The notes under the pieces are model-generated. The model was given only the letters and a program-made list of their open reading frames with translations, had not been told where the DNA came from and did not search any database. From positions 142,848 to 176,081 of the forward strand of contig NZ_CP028906.1 in the NCBI RefSeq assembly GCF_001639105.2: DNA of 33,234 bases, in the 5' to 3' direction. A program made the position numbers and the translations under genes. Positions 24,401 through 32,821 of the stretch are shown piece after piece (position 1 is the stretch's first letter; each line of letters opens with the position of its first letter). Origin of the DNA: Azospirillum humicireducens (lineage in GTDB: Bacteria > Pseudomonadota > Alphaproteobacteria > Azospirillales > Azospirillaceae).

Positions 24401-25341
24401 CGCCCGACCTCCCGTGCCGGGCGGATGCGCGGATCGAGCCACGCATACAGCACGTCGACAGCCAGATTGCACAGCACGAAGATCACCGTCATCAGCAGGG
24501 TGAAGCACTGCAGCACCGGATAATCCCGGTTGTAGATGGCGGAGACGGCATAGCGCCCGATCCCCGGCCAGCCGAAGATGTTCTCGATCACCAGCGTGCC
24601 GCCCAGCAGCTCGCCGATGTGCATCCCGGTGGCGGTGACGATGGGCAGCAGGGCGTTGCGCAGGATATGGTTCTGGACGACCCGCCGCTCCGGCAGGCCG
24701 CGCAGCCGGGCATAGAGGACGTGGCGCTGGCCCGCGGTCTCCAGCATGCTGGCGCGTAGCAGCCGGGCGTTGATGCACAGCGACATCAAGGCGACGGCGG
24801 CGACCGGCATCACCATGTGGCTCCAGCCGCCGCGGCCGAGCGGCGGCAGCCAGTTCAGCGTCACCGAGAACAGCAGAACCAGCAGGAAGCCCAGCCAGAA
24901 ATTCGGGATCGACACGCCGGCGAAGGCGAGCGCCCGCACCAGATGGTCGGGCAGACGGTCGCGGTGCCGCGCCGCCCAGATGCCGAGCGGCAGGCTGACC
25001 GCCAGCGTGACGACCAGCGCGGCGGCCCCCAGCTGCAAGGTGGCCGGCAGGTAATAGAGCAAATCGTCCAGCACCGGCCGGCGGGTGACGTAGGACAGCC
25101 CGAAATCGAGATGCAGCGCCTGCCACAGCCAGGACAGGTACTGCTCCGCCAGCGGACGGTCCAGCCCGAGCATCCGGTGGGCCGCGGCGACGGCGGCGTC
25201 GGTCGGCGGGATGCTGGACAGGCGCAGGTAATCCAGCGCCGGATCGCCGCGCCCCAGCCGCAGCAGCAGGAACACGCCGACCGACACCGCCAGCAGCAGC
25301 GGCGGCAAGGTCAGCAGGCGGCCGACGATGAAGCGCAACAT
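24397..25341 (-). CDS. nikB: Nickel ABC transporter permease NikB
   Basis: This 314-residue inner-membrane permease of the DppB/NikB type has about six helices, with LGLDRPLAEQYLSWL, LDFGLSYVTRRPV and the loop ARLRGLPERRVVQNHILRNA before IGELLGGTLVIENIFGWPG. It starts 16 bases after the nikA stop. Peptide permeases share this family, but the NikR operator and NikA-like binding protein fix the substrate as nickel. Confidence 0.95.
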   Translation of the reverse strand: MLRFIVGRLLTLPPLLLAVSVGVFLLLRLGRGDPALDYLRLSSIPPTDAAVAAAHRMLGLDRPLAEQYLSWLWQALHLDFGLSYVTRRPVLDDLLYYLPATLQLGAAALVVTLAVSLPLGIWAARHRDRLPDHLVRALAFAGVSIPNFWLGFLLVLLFSVTLNWLPPLGRGGWSHMVMPVAAVALMSLCINARLLRASMLETAGQRHVLYARLRGLPERRVVQNHILRNALLPIVTATGMHIGELLGGTLVIENIFGWPGIGRYAVSAIYNRDYPVLQCFTLLMTVIFVLCNLAVDVLYAWLDPRIRPAREVGR

Positions 25342-25357
25342 CCTCCGGTCTCCCGCG

Positions 25358-26938
25358 TCACGGTGCCGGACGCATGGCGCCGAACGGAATCTCGTAGACG
25401 CTGGCGCCGAAGCCCACCCCCTCCACGCCGCGGCTGACCGACATCGCGGTCAGGTAGGACAGCGGCAGATAGACCGCCTGTTCATGCAGGGTGGTCAGGA
25501 TGTCGCGGTAGAGCGCCTGCCGAGCCGTCTCGTCCGTCGTCACCAGCACGGCGCCGATCTTGGCGTCGATCTCCGCCTTCATCGGCAGGCCGCGCTGCGC
25601 CTGGTAATCGGCGTGGGCCGGCACCCGCATCGAACTCACGAAGGAATGCGGATCGTAGGGGGCTCCCCAGGTATCGCCGAAGATCAGGCCGAAGCGGCCG
25701 TCCTTCTGCCGGGCCTGGACGGCGTTCTCCTCCTCGCCGACCAGGACGGCATCGAAGCCGACCGCCTTCAGGTTCGCCTGGATCGCCTCCGCGAGCGCCT
25801 TCTCCCGCGCATCGTTGCCGATGAAGCACAATTCAACCCGCAGCGGCTGGCCGTCGCGCATGCGGACGGTTCCGCCGGCCGGCAGTGTCCATCCGGCCTC
25901 GTCGAGTAGCCTTGCCGCCCGTGCCGGATCGAAGGCGTAGGGTGCAAGGCCGAGATCGGTGTAGGGGAAGTTCGCAGCGAACAGCGTGTCGGCCCGCGGC
26001 TCCAGCCCGTAGAGCAGCTTGGCGACGATGGCGTCCTTGTTCACCGCGTGGTTGATGGCGCGGCGCACCGCCACGTCGCTGGTCGGGGCACGGCCGCTGT
26101 TGATCGCCATCGTCCGGGTGGCCAGCGGCGCCGACACGGCGGTCCGGCCGGTGCCGCGGGCCTTGAAGCGGGTGAAGCTGTCGGCCGAAATCTGCCCGGT
26201 GCCGCCGTAGATCAGGTCGATCTCGCCGGTTTCGAAGGCGACGGCGCGGGATGTCGGATCGGGGATGACCTTGACGACGATGCGCTCATAGGCCGGCTTC
26301 GGCCCCCAGTAGGACGGATTGCGGGTGAAGACGTCGTATTCGCCCTTCTTCGTCTCGGTCAGCATCCAGGGTCCGGTGCCGACCGGGGAGCGGACGCCGT
26401 CGGCGGTGATCACCGACGGAGCGGCGAAGCGCACCGGGCGGATCAGCGCCAGCTCCAGCAACGTCGGATAATAGGGGTCCTTCAGGCCCAGACGGATCCT
26501 TCGGCTGTCCAGCACCTCGACCGATTGGATTTGCCCGATCAGTTCCAGCCAGTCATGCCTGGACCGCTCCGACAGAACCGCGTCGAAGTTCGCCTTGACC
26601 GCCGCCGCGTCGAACGGCGTGCCATCGGAGAAGACCACGCCCTCGCGCAGGGTGAAGTCGTAGGTGCGTCCGTCGGGCGAGATCGTCCAGGCGGTGGCAA
26701 GCCATGGCTCGATGGTGCCGCCTTCGCGGTAATGCACCAGCGGCTCGTAGACCATGGCCTGCGCGAACATCTGGTTGGGCGAGTAACGGTGCGGGTCGAG
26801 CGGCCCGGCATTGCCGCTCCAGGAGTAGGTCAGCGTTCCTCGCGGACCGGCCGCCGCCGCTTGTTCTCCGGCCATCGCCGCCGCCAGAAAAAGGGCGGCC
26901 GCCACCGTTCCGGCCAGCCTCTTCCGCCATCGCGCCAT
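25358..26938 (-). CDS. nikA: Nickel-binding periplasmic protein NikA
   Basis: NikA captures chelated Ni(II) in the periplasm and passes it to NikBC. The protein has 526 residues from the ATG at 26938, with a signal peptide ending about AAA-AGP; the frame is open to 27055. The mature start TLTYSWSGNAGPLDPHRYSP and the segments GDTWGAPYDPHSFVSSMRVP and TTDETARQALYRDIL are closely NikA-like, including the His of the PYDPH block that corresponds to the Ni-coordinating residue of the E. coli protein. It is the first gene of the operon and lies 141 bases from the NikR operator. The ribosome site is weak (GGGTGATGTG), and a GTG one codon upstream of the ATG is possible. Confidence 0.95.
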   Translation of the reverse strand: MARWRKRLAGTVAAALFLAAAMAGEQAAAAGPRGTLTYSWSGNAGPLDPHRYSPNQMFAQAMVYEPLVHYREGGTIEPWLATAWTISPDGRTYDFTLREGVVFSDGTPFDAAAVKANFDAVLSERSRHDWLELIGQIQSVEVLDSRRIRLGLKDPYYPTLLELALIRPVRFAAPSVITADGVRSPVGTGPWMLTETKKGEYDVFTRNPSYWGPKPAYERIVVKVIPDPTSRAVAFETGEIDLIYGGTGQISADSFTRFKARGTGRTAVSAPLATRTMAINSGRAPTSDVAVRRAINHAVNKDAIVAKLLYGLEPRADTLFAANFPYTDLGLAPYAFDPARAARLLDEAGWTLPAGGTVRMRDGQPLRVELCFIGNDAREKALAEAIQANLKAVGFDAVLVGEEENAVQARQKDGRFGLIFGDTWGAPYDPHSFVSSMRVPAHADYQAQRGLPMKAEIDAKIGAVLVTTDETARQALYRDILTTLHEQAVYLPLSYLTAMSVSRGVEGVGFGASVYEIPFGAMRPAP

Positions 26939-27079
26939 CACATCACCCGTTCCGCTCGGCCTGCCATGGTCCCCGGCCACGTTCGTGGCTCGCCTGCCTG
27001 CCCGTCCACCCGCCGGTTGCGGATGGACGGTGAAAGCGTCCGGCCCTATGGTCACGCCAGGGACGATACGGCCGGCTTG

Positions 27080-27107
27080 GTATGATGTCTATCAAGATTC
27101 ATCATAC
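27080..27107. promoter_or_regulatory. NikR operator
   Basis: GTATGA (27080-27085), 16 bases and TCATAC (27102-27107) match the NikR consensus GTATGA-N16-TCATAC exactly. The arms extend to 8 bases each (GTATGATG and CATCATAC). It lies between divergent nikA and nikR, so Ni-bound NikR would repress the importer and probably itself. Confidence 0.95.
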
Positions 27108-27154
27108 TTCTGTCGCAGCGGCATCTTGTCCCGGCCGGCACGGGGGGAGGCGAC

Positions 27155-27595
27155 ATGCAACGGGTTACGGTCACGTTGGACGACGATCTGCTGGCTGACA
27201 TCGACCGTCTGGTCGAACGGCGCGGCTACCAGGGACGATCGGAAGCGATCCGCGATCTCGCCCGCAGCGGCTTGGCCGAGGCCGCCTCGGCGGAGGGGGA
27301 GACGGGCGCCTGCGTGGCCGCGCTGGTGTATGTCTACGACCATGCGGCACGGGAACTGTCGAAGCGCCTGACCACCACCTTCCATGAGCATCATGAACTG
27401 ACGCTGACAACGCTTCATGTCCATCTGGACCATGGAAGCTGCATGGAAGTGGCGGTGCTGAAGGGGCAAGAGGCGGCGGTGCGCGGCATGGCCGAACGGG
27501 TGATCGCCGAACGCGGTGTACGGCATGGCCGTGCGGTCGTGATCCCGATGCGCGACGGGGACGCCGACGGCGGGCATGACCACCACGGTCACTAG
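27155..27595 (+). CDS. nikR: Nickel-responsive transcriptional repressor NikR
   Basis: This 146-residue protein has an N-terminal ribbon-helix-helix DNA-binding domain (QRVTVTLDDDLLADIDRLV, then GRSEAIRDLAR) and a C-terminal ACT-like nickel-sensing domain. The high-affinity Ni ligands His77, His88, His90 and Cys96 are all present (FHEHHELT, LHVHLDHGSC). The C-terminus ends in a His-rich tail HDHHGH. GGAGG lies 5 bases before the ATG. It diverges from nikABCDE across a consensus operator. Confidence 0.97.
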   Translation: MQRVTVTLDDDLLADIDRLVERRGYQGRSEAIRDLARSGLAEAASAEGETGACVAALVYVYDHAARELSKRLTTTFHEHHELTLTTLHVHLDHGSCMEVAVLKGQEAAVRGMAERVIAERGVRHGRAVVIPMRDGDADGGHDHHGH

Positions 27596-27618
27596 AGCGG
27601 CAGTGCGGTCAGTATCCC

Positions 27619-27648
27619 GACCACCGGATCGTTGCGGTGGGTGGTTTT
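27619..27648 (+). terminator. Probable nikR terminator
   Basis: ACCACC (27620-27625) can pair with GGTGGT (27640-27645), followed by TTT. It begins 25 bases after the nikR stop. An alternative pairing CCACCG/CGGTGG uses a shorter loop. The stem is short, so support is modest. Confidence 0.4.
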
Positions 27649-27719
27649 CGCACCGGTCTTGCTGTCCGGCCTGCGCGCCCGTCCCGCGACGAGATCGACA
27701 TGATCCCTGCGAAGCGCCT

Positions 27720-27743
27720 GGGGCCCGGAAAGCCGGGCTCCCC
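27720..27743. repeat. Strong hairpin in the 27.6-28.2 kb interval
   Basis: GGGGCCCGG, loop AAAG, then CCGGGCTCCCC form a 9-base-pair stem with a CT bulge. The surrounding sequence reads like a dispersed palindromic element. Copy number elsewhere in the genome cannot be judged here. Confidence 0.45.
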
Positions 27744-27933
27744 GATGAAGCGGGACCGACCTTCCCGGCGGAGGATGGTGTCAGGGATGGTTTCGGTGGG
27801 GGCGCGCGGGATCGCCGCGCCGAATGGGTGGGGAACATGGGGGTTTCTCCTCATCGAGCGAGTGACGAATGTGAAAGGCAATTGCCGGATGCTGAGGCTG
27901 TCCGATGTTGTCTCGGACATTCTCCCTCTACCT

Positions 27934-27963
27934 TGGGCGCCTGCTGGCGCCCATTTCCTTTTC
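27934..27963 (+). terminator. Hairpin with T-rich tail, candidate terminator of an unrecognised transcript
   Basis: TGGGCGCC (27934-27941), loop TGCT, GGCGCCCA (27946-27953) form an 8-base stem followed by TTTCCTTTT. A second hairpin TGTCCGA/TCGGACA (27899-27919) lies 15 bases upstream. Two adjacent stem-loops ending in a T tract resemble the 3' part of a small RNA, but no promoter is clear. Confidence 0.45.
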
Positions 27964-28157
27964 AGCCGTTGGCGGTGGCTGCGGTCGGGCTGCGCGACAG
28001 CGCACGCTGCCCTGTACCGCAAGGCCGACGCATTGAAATGGTGGCGGTTCTGGGCTTTTTTCCACGGTCCGGCCCGGCGGAACGACCGGATGCTGCAGGA
28101 CAGGGTCGATGACAACCGCGGCAGGTCCGCCATCTTCTGCCCATTCACCGCGTCCTC

Positions 28158-28922
28158 CTATGCCGACCCCGAATCGAACCACCCGATGCGCCCAAGCCCC
28201 GGCAGTTTCACGGCAAGGTCCAGCGGGTCGATGCCGATGGTCAGGCCCAGCAGGTTGATCTCCAGCCCTTCCTCCAGCGCCAGCAGCAGGCCGGCGACAC
28301 CGAACAGGCTGATCTGCCAGCCGGTGCCGCTCGGCGCACGGGCGAGCAGGCTGCGGCCCAGATAATCCTTGCCCAGCGCGGTGGACGGCAGGTCGAGCCG
28401 CAGGTCCGGCACGGCGCGGCCGATCCAGGCGGCGAAGGTGTTGCTGTTGGGGCCGGGCCAGACCCGGTACTCGCCGGCAAAGGGATAGCTGGCGGCGGCG
28501 GCGGCGATCTTGGGGATCGCGGCTTCGGCGGCCGGGCCGCGCAGTTCCGTCAGCAGCGTGGGCTGGGCTCCGAACCAGCGTCCGTCGGGGTCGCGGTTGC
28601 TGACGGCCACCACCGGCAGGCCGCGGTAGGCGCGCCAGCCGATCACCTCATAGACGGTGTAGCCGCGGGCGCCGGCCGGTTTAACCGCGAACCACGGATG
28701 CACGCCGAAGGCGCCGCGCCAGGACAGCACGCGCGCGGCATAGACCTGGACCACCGCCTCCGGCGTCGTCGCCGCATCGGGGGCGAGGCCCACCGGGCTG
28801 CGGTCGATGCGGCTCCAGTCGACGGCCGTCGGTACGGCTCCGGACGCGATGAGAAAGGCCGGCCCGGCGAGCAGCAGGACCAGCGTCAACAGAAATGCCA
28901 GCAGCACCTTCACGACCCTCAC
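28158..28922 (-). CDS. DUF3750 family protein
   Basis: This 254-residue protein of unknown function begins at a GTG preceded by GGGAG. The N-terminus is one hydrophobic helix (KVLLAFLLTLVLLLAGPAFL), so it is membrane-anchored or secreted. The blocks RVLSWRGAFGVHPWFAVKPA, YEVIGWRAYRG, YPFAGEYRVWPGPNSNTF and LGKDYLGRSLLARAPSGTGW are characteristic of DUF3750. The conserved His/Trp and NSNTF residues suggest an enzyme-like site, but no activity is known to me. It lies 125 bases downstream of cysE on the same strand. Confidence 0.88.
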   Translation of the reverse strand: MRVVKVLLAFLLTLVLLLAGPAFLIASGAVPTAVDWSRIDRSPVGLAPDAATTPEAVVQVYAARVLSWRGAFGVHPWFAVKPAGARGYTVYEVIGWRAYRGLPVVAVSNRDPDGRWFGAQPTLLTELRGPAAEAAIPKIAAAAASYPFAGEYRVWPGPNSNTFAAWIGRAVPDLRLDLPSTALGKDYLGRSLLARAPSGTGWQISLFGVAGLLLALEEGLEINLLGLTIGIDPLDLAVKLPGLGRIGWFDSGSA

Positions 28923-29047
28923 GCCCTGCTCCCGCGCGCTCCACGCCCGCCATCCATGTAGTCACCCGGACGACGGATTTCCGGTGACAGCGGAGGGGCA
29001 GCGGGGAAACAGCGCAAGGAACATGGCCGGTTCGGGCCGAAAGGCGG

Positions 29048-29890
29048 TCAGATGCTGTAATCGCCCTGCTGCAGGCTCTGGTCCATGGTCAATGCCGGGG
29101 CCGGCTCGTCGCGGCACCAGCCGACGACCTTGGCGGGCACGCCGGCCACGGTGGCGCAGCCGGGGACGTCCTTCAGCACGACGCTGCCGGCGCCGACCTT
29201 GGCGTGGGCGCCGATGGTGATGTTGCCCAGCACCTTGGCCCCGGCCGACAGCAGCACGCCGTCGCGGACCTTGGGGTGGCGGTCGCCATGCTCCTTGCCG
29301 GTGCCGCCCAGCGTGACGTTCTGCAGGATCGAGACGTCGTTGCCGATCACCGCGGTTTCGCCGATCACCACGCCGGTGCCGTGGTCGATGAAGACACCGC
29401 GCCCGACCGGAACCGCGGGATGGATGTCGACGGCGAAGGCCTCCGACACGCGGCTTTGCAGGAAATGGGCAAGGTCGTGGCGCTGACGCTTCCACAGCCA
29501 GTTGGCGACGCGGTGCCATTGCAGGGCGTGGAAGCCCTTGAAATAGAGGAAGGGCGTCAGGCAGCCGTCGGCGGCCGGGTCGCGGGCCAGGATGGCGGCG
29601 AGGTCGGCGGCGGCGGCATCGACGATGGCCGGATCGGACTCCATGGCGTCGCGCACCACCGCGGCCAGCCGGTCCTCCGGCATGGCGCGGTCGGCCAGCT
29701 TGCGCACCAGCAGCGCCGCCAGCGCCGGGCCGAAGCCGTCGCGTGCCAGCACCGCGTCATACAGGAAGGGGGCGAGGCCGCTTTCCTCCTCCGCGACGCG
29801 GGCGGCATCGGCGCGCAAGCGGCGCCACAGCGACTGTTCGACCGACTCCGCCGCCTCCCGCACTGCAACGTCCAGGCTGTCCATCGCCAT
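29048..29890 (-). CDS. cysE: Serine O-acetyltransferase
   Basis: CysE acetylates L-serine with acetyl-CoA, the first step of cysteine synthesis, in the cytoplasm. The 280-residue protein has the helical N-terminal SATase domain (about 10-145, with YFKGFHALQWHRVANWLW) and a left-handed beta-helix of hexapeptide repeats (IDHGTGVVIGETAVIGNDVS, ILQNVTLGGTGKEHGDRHPK). The catalytic His/Asp region (VDIHPAVPVGRGVFIDHGTG) and the HGDRHPK loop are intact. The C-terminal tail MDQSLQQGDYSI fits cysteine feedback control or binding to cysteine synthase. Two ATGs (29890, 29884) are possible; the second has better spacing from AAGGGG. Confidence 0.95.
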   Translation of the reverse strand: MAMDSLDVAVREAAESVEQSLWRRLRADAARVAEEESGLAPFLYDAVLARDGFGPALAALLVRKLADRAMPEDRLAAVVRDAMESDPAIVDAAAADLAAILARDPAADGCLTPFLYFKGFHALQWHRVANWLWKRQRHDLAHFLQSRVSEAFAVDIHPAVPVGRGVFIDHGTGVVIGETAVIGNDVSILQNVTLGGTGKEHGDRHPKVRDGVLLSAGAKVLGNITIGAHAKVGAGSVVLKDVPGCATVAGVPAKVVGWCRDEPAPALTMDQSLQQGDYSI

Positions 29891-29945
29891 CACCCCTTCC
29901 CGCGGGGCGTGCCCCGCGATATCCGCTCGCCATATCCGAAGGATG

Positions 29946-30941
29946 CTACTGTGGTGAGACGCCCCCGGTCCGGTCAAGGCCGTTGCCGTCAAGGCTGCCT
30001 CCCGCTGCGCCGCTGGCCTCTTGCCCATCGCTGGCGTGCGCCCGCCGGAAGGCCTGCGGCGACCGCCCTTCGCGCTTGGTGAAGAAGCGCGAGAAATAGG
30101 CCGGATCCTCGAAGCCCAGGGCATAGCCGATCTCCGCCATGCCGTGGCTGGTGTAGATCAGCGACCGTTTGGCCTCCAGCATCAGCCGGGCATGGACCAG
30201 CTGCAGGGTCGACAGGCCGGTGACGCGGCGGCAGGCGGCATTCAGCCGGCCCGGCGTGACGCCCAGCGCCGCGGCATAGCGCTCCACCGGCCAGTGCTGG
30301 CTGAACCGCTCGTCGATCATCGGCCGCAGCCGGGCGAGCAGCCGCAAATCGGGGGATTGTCCCGGCCCGTCGCGGCCCGCCCCATCGCGCCGGCCGGCCT
30401 TCAGCCGCGCCACGGCGACCAGCAGCAGCATCACATGGGCCGAAATCGCGCTGGCGCGGCCGACATGGTGGGCGCGGAACTCCCCCCGGATGGCGGCGAA
30501 GGCATCGGACAGCGCCGCCGCCTCGTCCGATTCCTCTTCCAAATCCCAGGCCAGCGGCAGGGGTGGAGCGTCGCGCAGGTCCGCCTCCGGCGCGGCGGCA
30601 AGCACGCCGGCCAGGAAGCCCTCCGACATGGTCAGAACATGGCCGTCGGTGCCGGCATCGAAACGGAAGCCGTGCACCACATGCGCCGGGACGACGATGA
30701 GGGCGGGGGCACGAAAGGCGGTGTCCACCCCATCGGCGGTCAGCCACCCGCCGCCGCCGGTGACCAGCAGCGCATGGCTCAGCCCATCATGGCGGTGGGG
30801 CCGGACCTCCCAATTGTACAAGCGCATCCGCTCCGGAATCGTCTCGATATGGACGAAGCGCAGCTCCGGGACGGCCGGCGGTTCGCCGTAGAGCCAGTAG
30901 CGGGGAATGGGTTCGGCTGCATGGGCACACTGGGCGGACAT
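29946..30941 (-). CDS. pobR: AraC-family regulator, probable activator of pobA
   Basis: This 331-residue protein has an N-terminal cupin-like sensing domain (VRPHRHDGLSHALLVTGGGG, VVPAHVVHGFRFDAG) and a C-terminal pair of helix-turn-helices (RYAAALGVTPGRLNAACRRV and MAEIGYALGFEDPAYFSRFF). It diverges from pobA across about 160 bases, the usual arrangement of AraC/XylS-type PobR, which activates 4-hydroxybenzoate hydroxylase when its substrate is present. A C-terminal tail after residue 305 is Gly/Ser-rich and probably disordered. The regulator family is firm, the target is inferred from position. Confidence 0.88.
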   Translation of the reverse strand: MSAQCAHAAEPIPRYWLYGEPPAVPELRFVHIETIPERMRLYNWEVRPHRHDGLSHALLVTGGGGWLTADGVDTAFRAPALIVVPAHVVHGFRFDAGTDGHVLTMSEGFLAGVLAAAPEADLRDAPPLPLAWDLEEESDEAAALSDAFAAIRGEFRAHHVGRASAISAHVMLLLVAVARLKAGRRDGAGRDGPGQSPDLRLLARLRPMIDERFSQHWPVERYAAALGVTPGRLNAACRRVTGLSTLQLVHARLMLEAKRSLIYTSHGMAEIGYALGFEDPAYFSRFFTKREGRSPQAFRRAHASDGQEASGAAGGSLDGNGLDRTGGVSPQ

Positions 30942-31102
30942 CGAACGGACTCCGGCGGTCTGGCGATGAAAAGTACAAGGCTTTCGCCGGTTCGTCTATG
31001 TCCGCCCGTCCGCACCAAGGACTAGCATGACCAATAATCATCGGCGCACGAAACAATCGGCGCCGCAGCGCCGAATCCGGCTTCCCGAAGAGGGCGAGAG
31101 AC

Positions 31103-32302
31103 ATGCAAACCACCCGTTCGACCCGTACACAGGTCGCCATCGTCGGCGCCGGCCCGGCCGGCCTGTTCCTGTCCCATCTGCTGCACCGCCAGGGCATCGA
31201 GTCGGTGATCCTGGAGCATCGCAGCCGCGAGGAGATCGAGGGCACCATCCGCGCCGGCGTGCTGGAACAGTGGGTGGTCGACCTGATGAACGACATGGGC
31301 CTCGGCGACCGCATGATGCGCGAGGGCCATTTCCACTCCGGCATCACCCTGCGTTTCGATCGGCAGAGCCACCACATCGACATGGCGGAGCTGACCGGCG
31401 GCAAGCGCGTCACCGTCTATGCCCAGCACGAGGTGATCCGCGACCTCGTCGCCGCCCGGCTGGAGGATGGCGGCAGCATCCTGTTCGGCGTGTCCGACGT
31501 GCAGTTCCACGACCTCGACGGCAAGACGCCGCGCGTGCGGTTCCGCCGCAGCCCGGACGGCCCGGTGGAGGAGCTGCGCTGCGATTTCGTCGCCGGCTGC
31601 GACGGCTTCCACGGACCGAGCCGGCAGGCGATCCCCGCCGCCACCCGCACCGAATACCAGATCGTCTATCCCTTCGGCTGGCTCGGCATCCTGACGGAGG
31701 CGCCGCCGTCGCACCCCGAACTGATCTACGCCAACCACGAGCGCGGCTTCGCCCTGCTCAGCACCCGCTCGCCGGAGGTGCAGCGGCTCTACATCCAGGT
31801 CGATCCGAAGGACGACATCGCCAACTGGTCCGACGACCGCATCTGGTCGGAACTGCACCGCCGGCTGGAGGACGAGAGCGGCTGGACCCTGAAGGAAGGT
31901 CCGATCTTCCAGAAGGGCATCATCGCCATGCGCAGCTTCGTCTGCGATCCCATGCAGCACGGCCGCCTGTTCATCGCCGGCGACGCCGCCCACATCGTGC
32001 CGCCCACCGGGGCCAAGGGGCTGAACCTGGCGGTCGCCGACGTGCTGGTGCTGTCCCGCGCCATGACCGCCTATTACAAGACCGGCAGCACCGAGGGGCT
32101 GGAGCGCTACAGCGCCACCTGCCTGCGCCGCATCTGGAAGGCGGAGCGTTTCTCCTGGTACATGACCACGATGCTGCACCGGAACGAGCACGAATCGCCC
32201 TTCGAGCAGCGCGTGCATCTGGCCGAGCTGGACTATGTCGTCCACTCCCGCGCCGCCATGACGGCGTTGGCGGAGAATTACGTGGGTCTGCCGATGGAGT
32301 GA
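31103..32302 (+). CDS. pobA: 4-hydroxybenzoate 3-monooxygenase
   Basis: PobA converts 4-hydroxybenzoate to protocatechuate with FAD, NADPH and O2, feeding the beta-ketoadipate pathway. This 399-residue protein has the FAD-binding GAGPAG (15-20), the block EHRSREEIEGTIRAGVLEQW, the second FAD motif CDGFHGPSR and the GDAAHIVPPTGAKGLNLA motif, all characteristic of PobA. GAGGGCGAGAG precedes the ATG. A 7-base hairpin (31057-31074) lies in its leader. No ring-cleavage genes (pcaGH) are in the window. Confidence 0.96.
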   Translation: MQTTRSTRTQVAIVGAGPAGLFLSHLLHRQGIESVILEHRSREEIEGTIRAGVLEQWVVDLMNDMGLGDRMMREGHFHSGITLRFDRQSHHIDMAELTGGKRVTVYAQHEVIRDLVAARLEDGGSILFGVSDVQFHDLDGKTPRVRFRRSPDGPVEELRCDFVAGCDGFHGPSRQAIPAATRTEYQIVYPFGWLGILTEAPPSHPELIYANHERGFALLSTRSPEVQRLYIQVDPKDDIANWSDDRIWSELHRRLEDESGWTLKEGPIFQKGIIAMRSFVCDPMQHGRLFIAGDAAHIVPPTGAKGLNLAVADVLVLSRAMTAYYKTGSTEGLERYSATCLRRIWKAERFSWYMTTMLHRNEHESPFEQRVHLAELDYVVHSRAAMTALAENYVGLPME

Positions 32303-32334
32303 GGGTTGGGGAGGGGGCAAAGCCGCCGCTTCCA

Positions 32335-32372
32335 CCCCCCGAAAATCCCACCCCCACCCCCTGGCCCTCCCC
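32335..32372 (-). repeat. G-quadruplex-prone G-run cluster
   Basis: On the - strand this reads as a series of G runs: G4, G3, G5, G5, G3, then after ATTTTC a run of G6. On the + strand it is C-rich and lies in the 124 bases between pobA and the next gene. Such runs can form a quadruplex or C-rich unstructured RNA. No function is shown. Confidence 0.5.
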
Positions 32373-32426
32373 ATGCCGGCACGCCATCCTCCTCCTCACC
32401 CGACACCGACAGGAAAGTGCGGCGCG

Positions 32427-32783
32427 ATGAAGCAGGTGATGTTCGTGGAACTCGGCATGGGGGTGGATCTGCATGGCCAGGACGTGACCAAGGCCGCCAT
32501 CCGCGCCGTGCGCAACGCCATAGAGCGCAACTCGATGCCCGGCATGCGCGCCCTGGTGGATGGCGACACCGGCAGGATGCAGGTGCGCGTCCATCTCGCC
32601 GTGCCGGCCGATGCCGACCGGCTCGACCACGAGGCGGTGAAGGCCGTCTTTCCCTATGGCGCCGTCACCGTCCATGTCACCGGCGGCGGCATGCTGGCGC
32701 CGAGCGGGATCTTCCTGGCCGACAAGAACGACCGCAACGAGCAGATCTACGTCGTCAACGCGGCGGTCGAGGTCGGTCTCTGA
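32427..32783 (+). CDS. Lin0512-family protein of unknown function
   Basis: This 118-residue protein starts at the ATG at 32427, where AGGAAA lies about 10 bases upstream. The invariant family motif GxGxDxHG is present as GMGVDLHG (10-17). The rest (VTKAAIRAVRNAIERNSMPG, VTVHVTGGGMLAPSG) looks like a compact alpha/beta fold without signal peptide. The family is broadly but thinly distributed and its function is not known to me. It follows pobA on the same strand, so it may be cotranscribed. Confidence 0.9.
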   Translation: MKQVMFVELGMGVDLHGQDVTKAAIRAVRNAIERNSMPGMRALVDGDTGRMQVRVHLAVPADADRLDHEAVKAVFPYGAVTVHVTGGGMLAPSGIFLADKNDRNEQIYVVNAAVEVGL

Positions 32784-32821
32784 CCGTCCCGTCCGCCGCG
32801 GCCGACGCTCCGCGTCACGAC

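Larger units (their letters stand above)
27596..28157. other. Palindrome-rich interval without a convincing gene
   Basis: Open frames exist on both strands, but their products are low-complexity, Arg/Pro-rich and resemble no family I know. The interval has four hairpins (27619-27648, 27720-27743, 27899-27919, 27934-27963) and a T6 run at about 28060. It may hold the nikR terminator, REP-like repeats or an unannotated small RNA. An ORF on - at 27609-28148 and one on + at 27637-28365 are the longest, and I do not support either. Confidence 0.5.

Noticed and set aside
28961..28988. Terminator-like dyad between cysE and the DUF3750 gene
   Set aside because: The stem has a bulge and no T tract follows on the - strand, so it may be chance.
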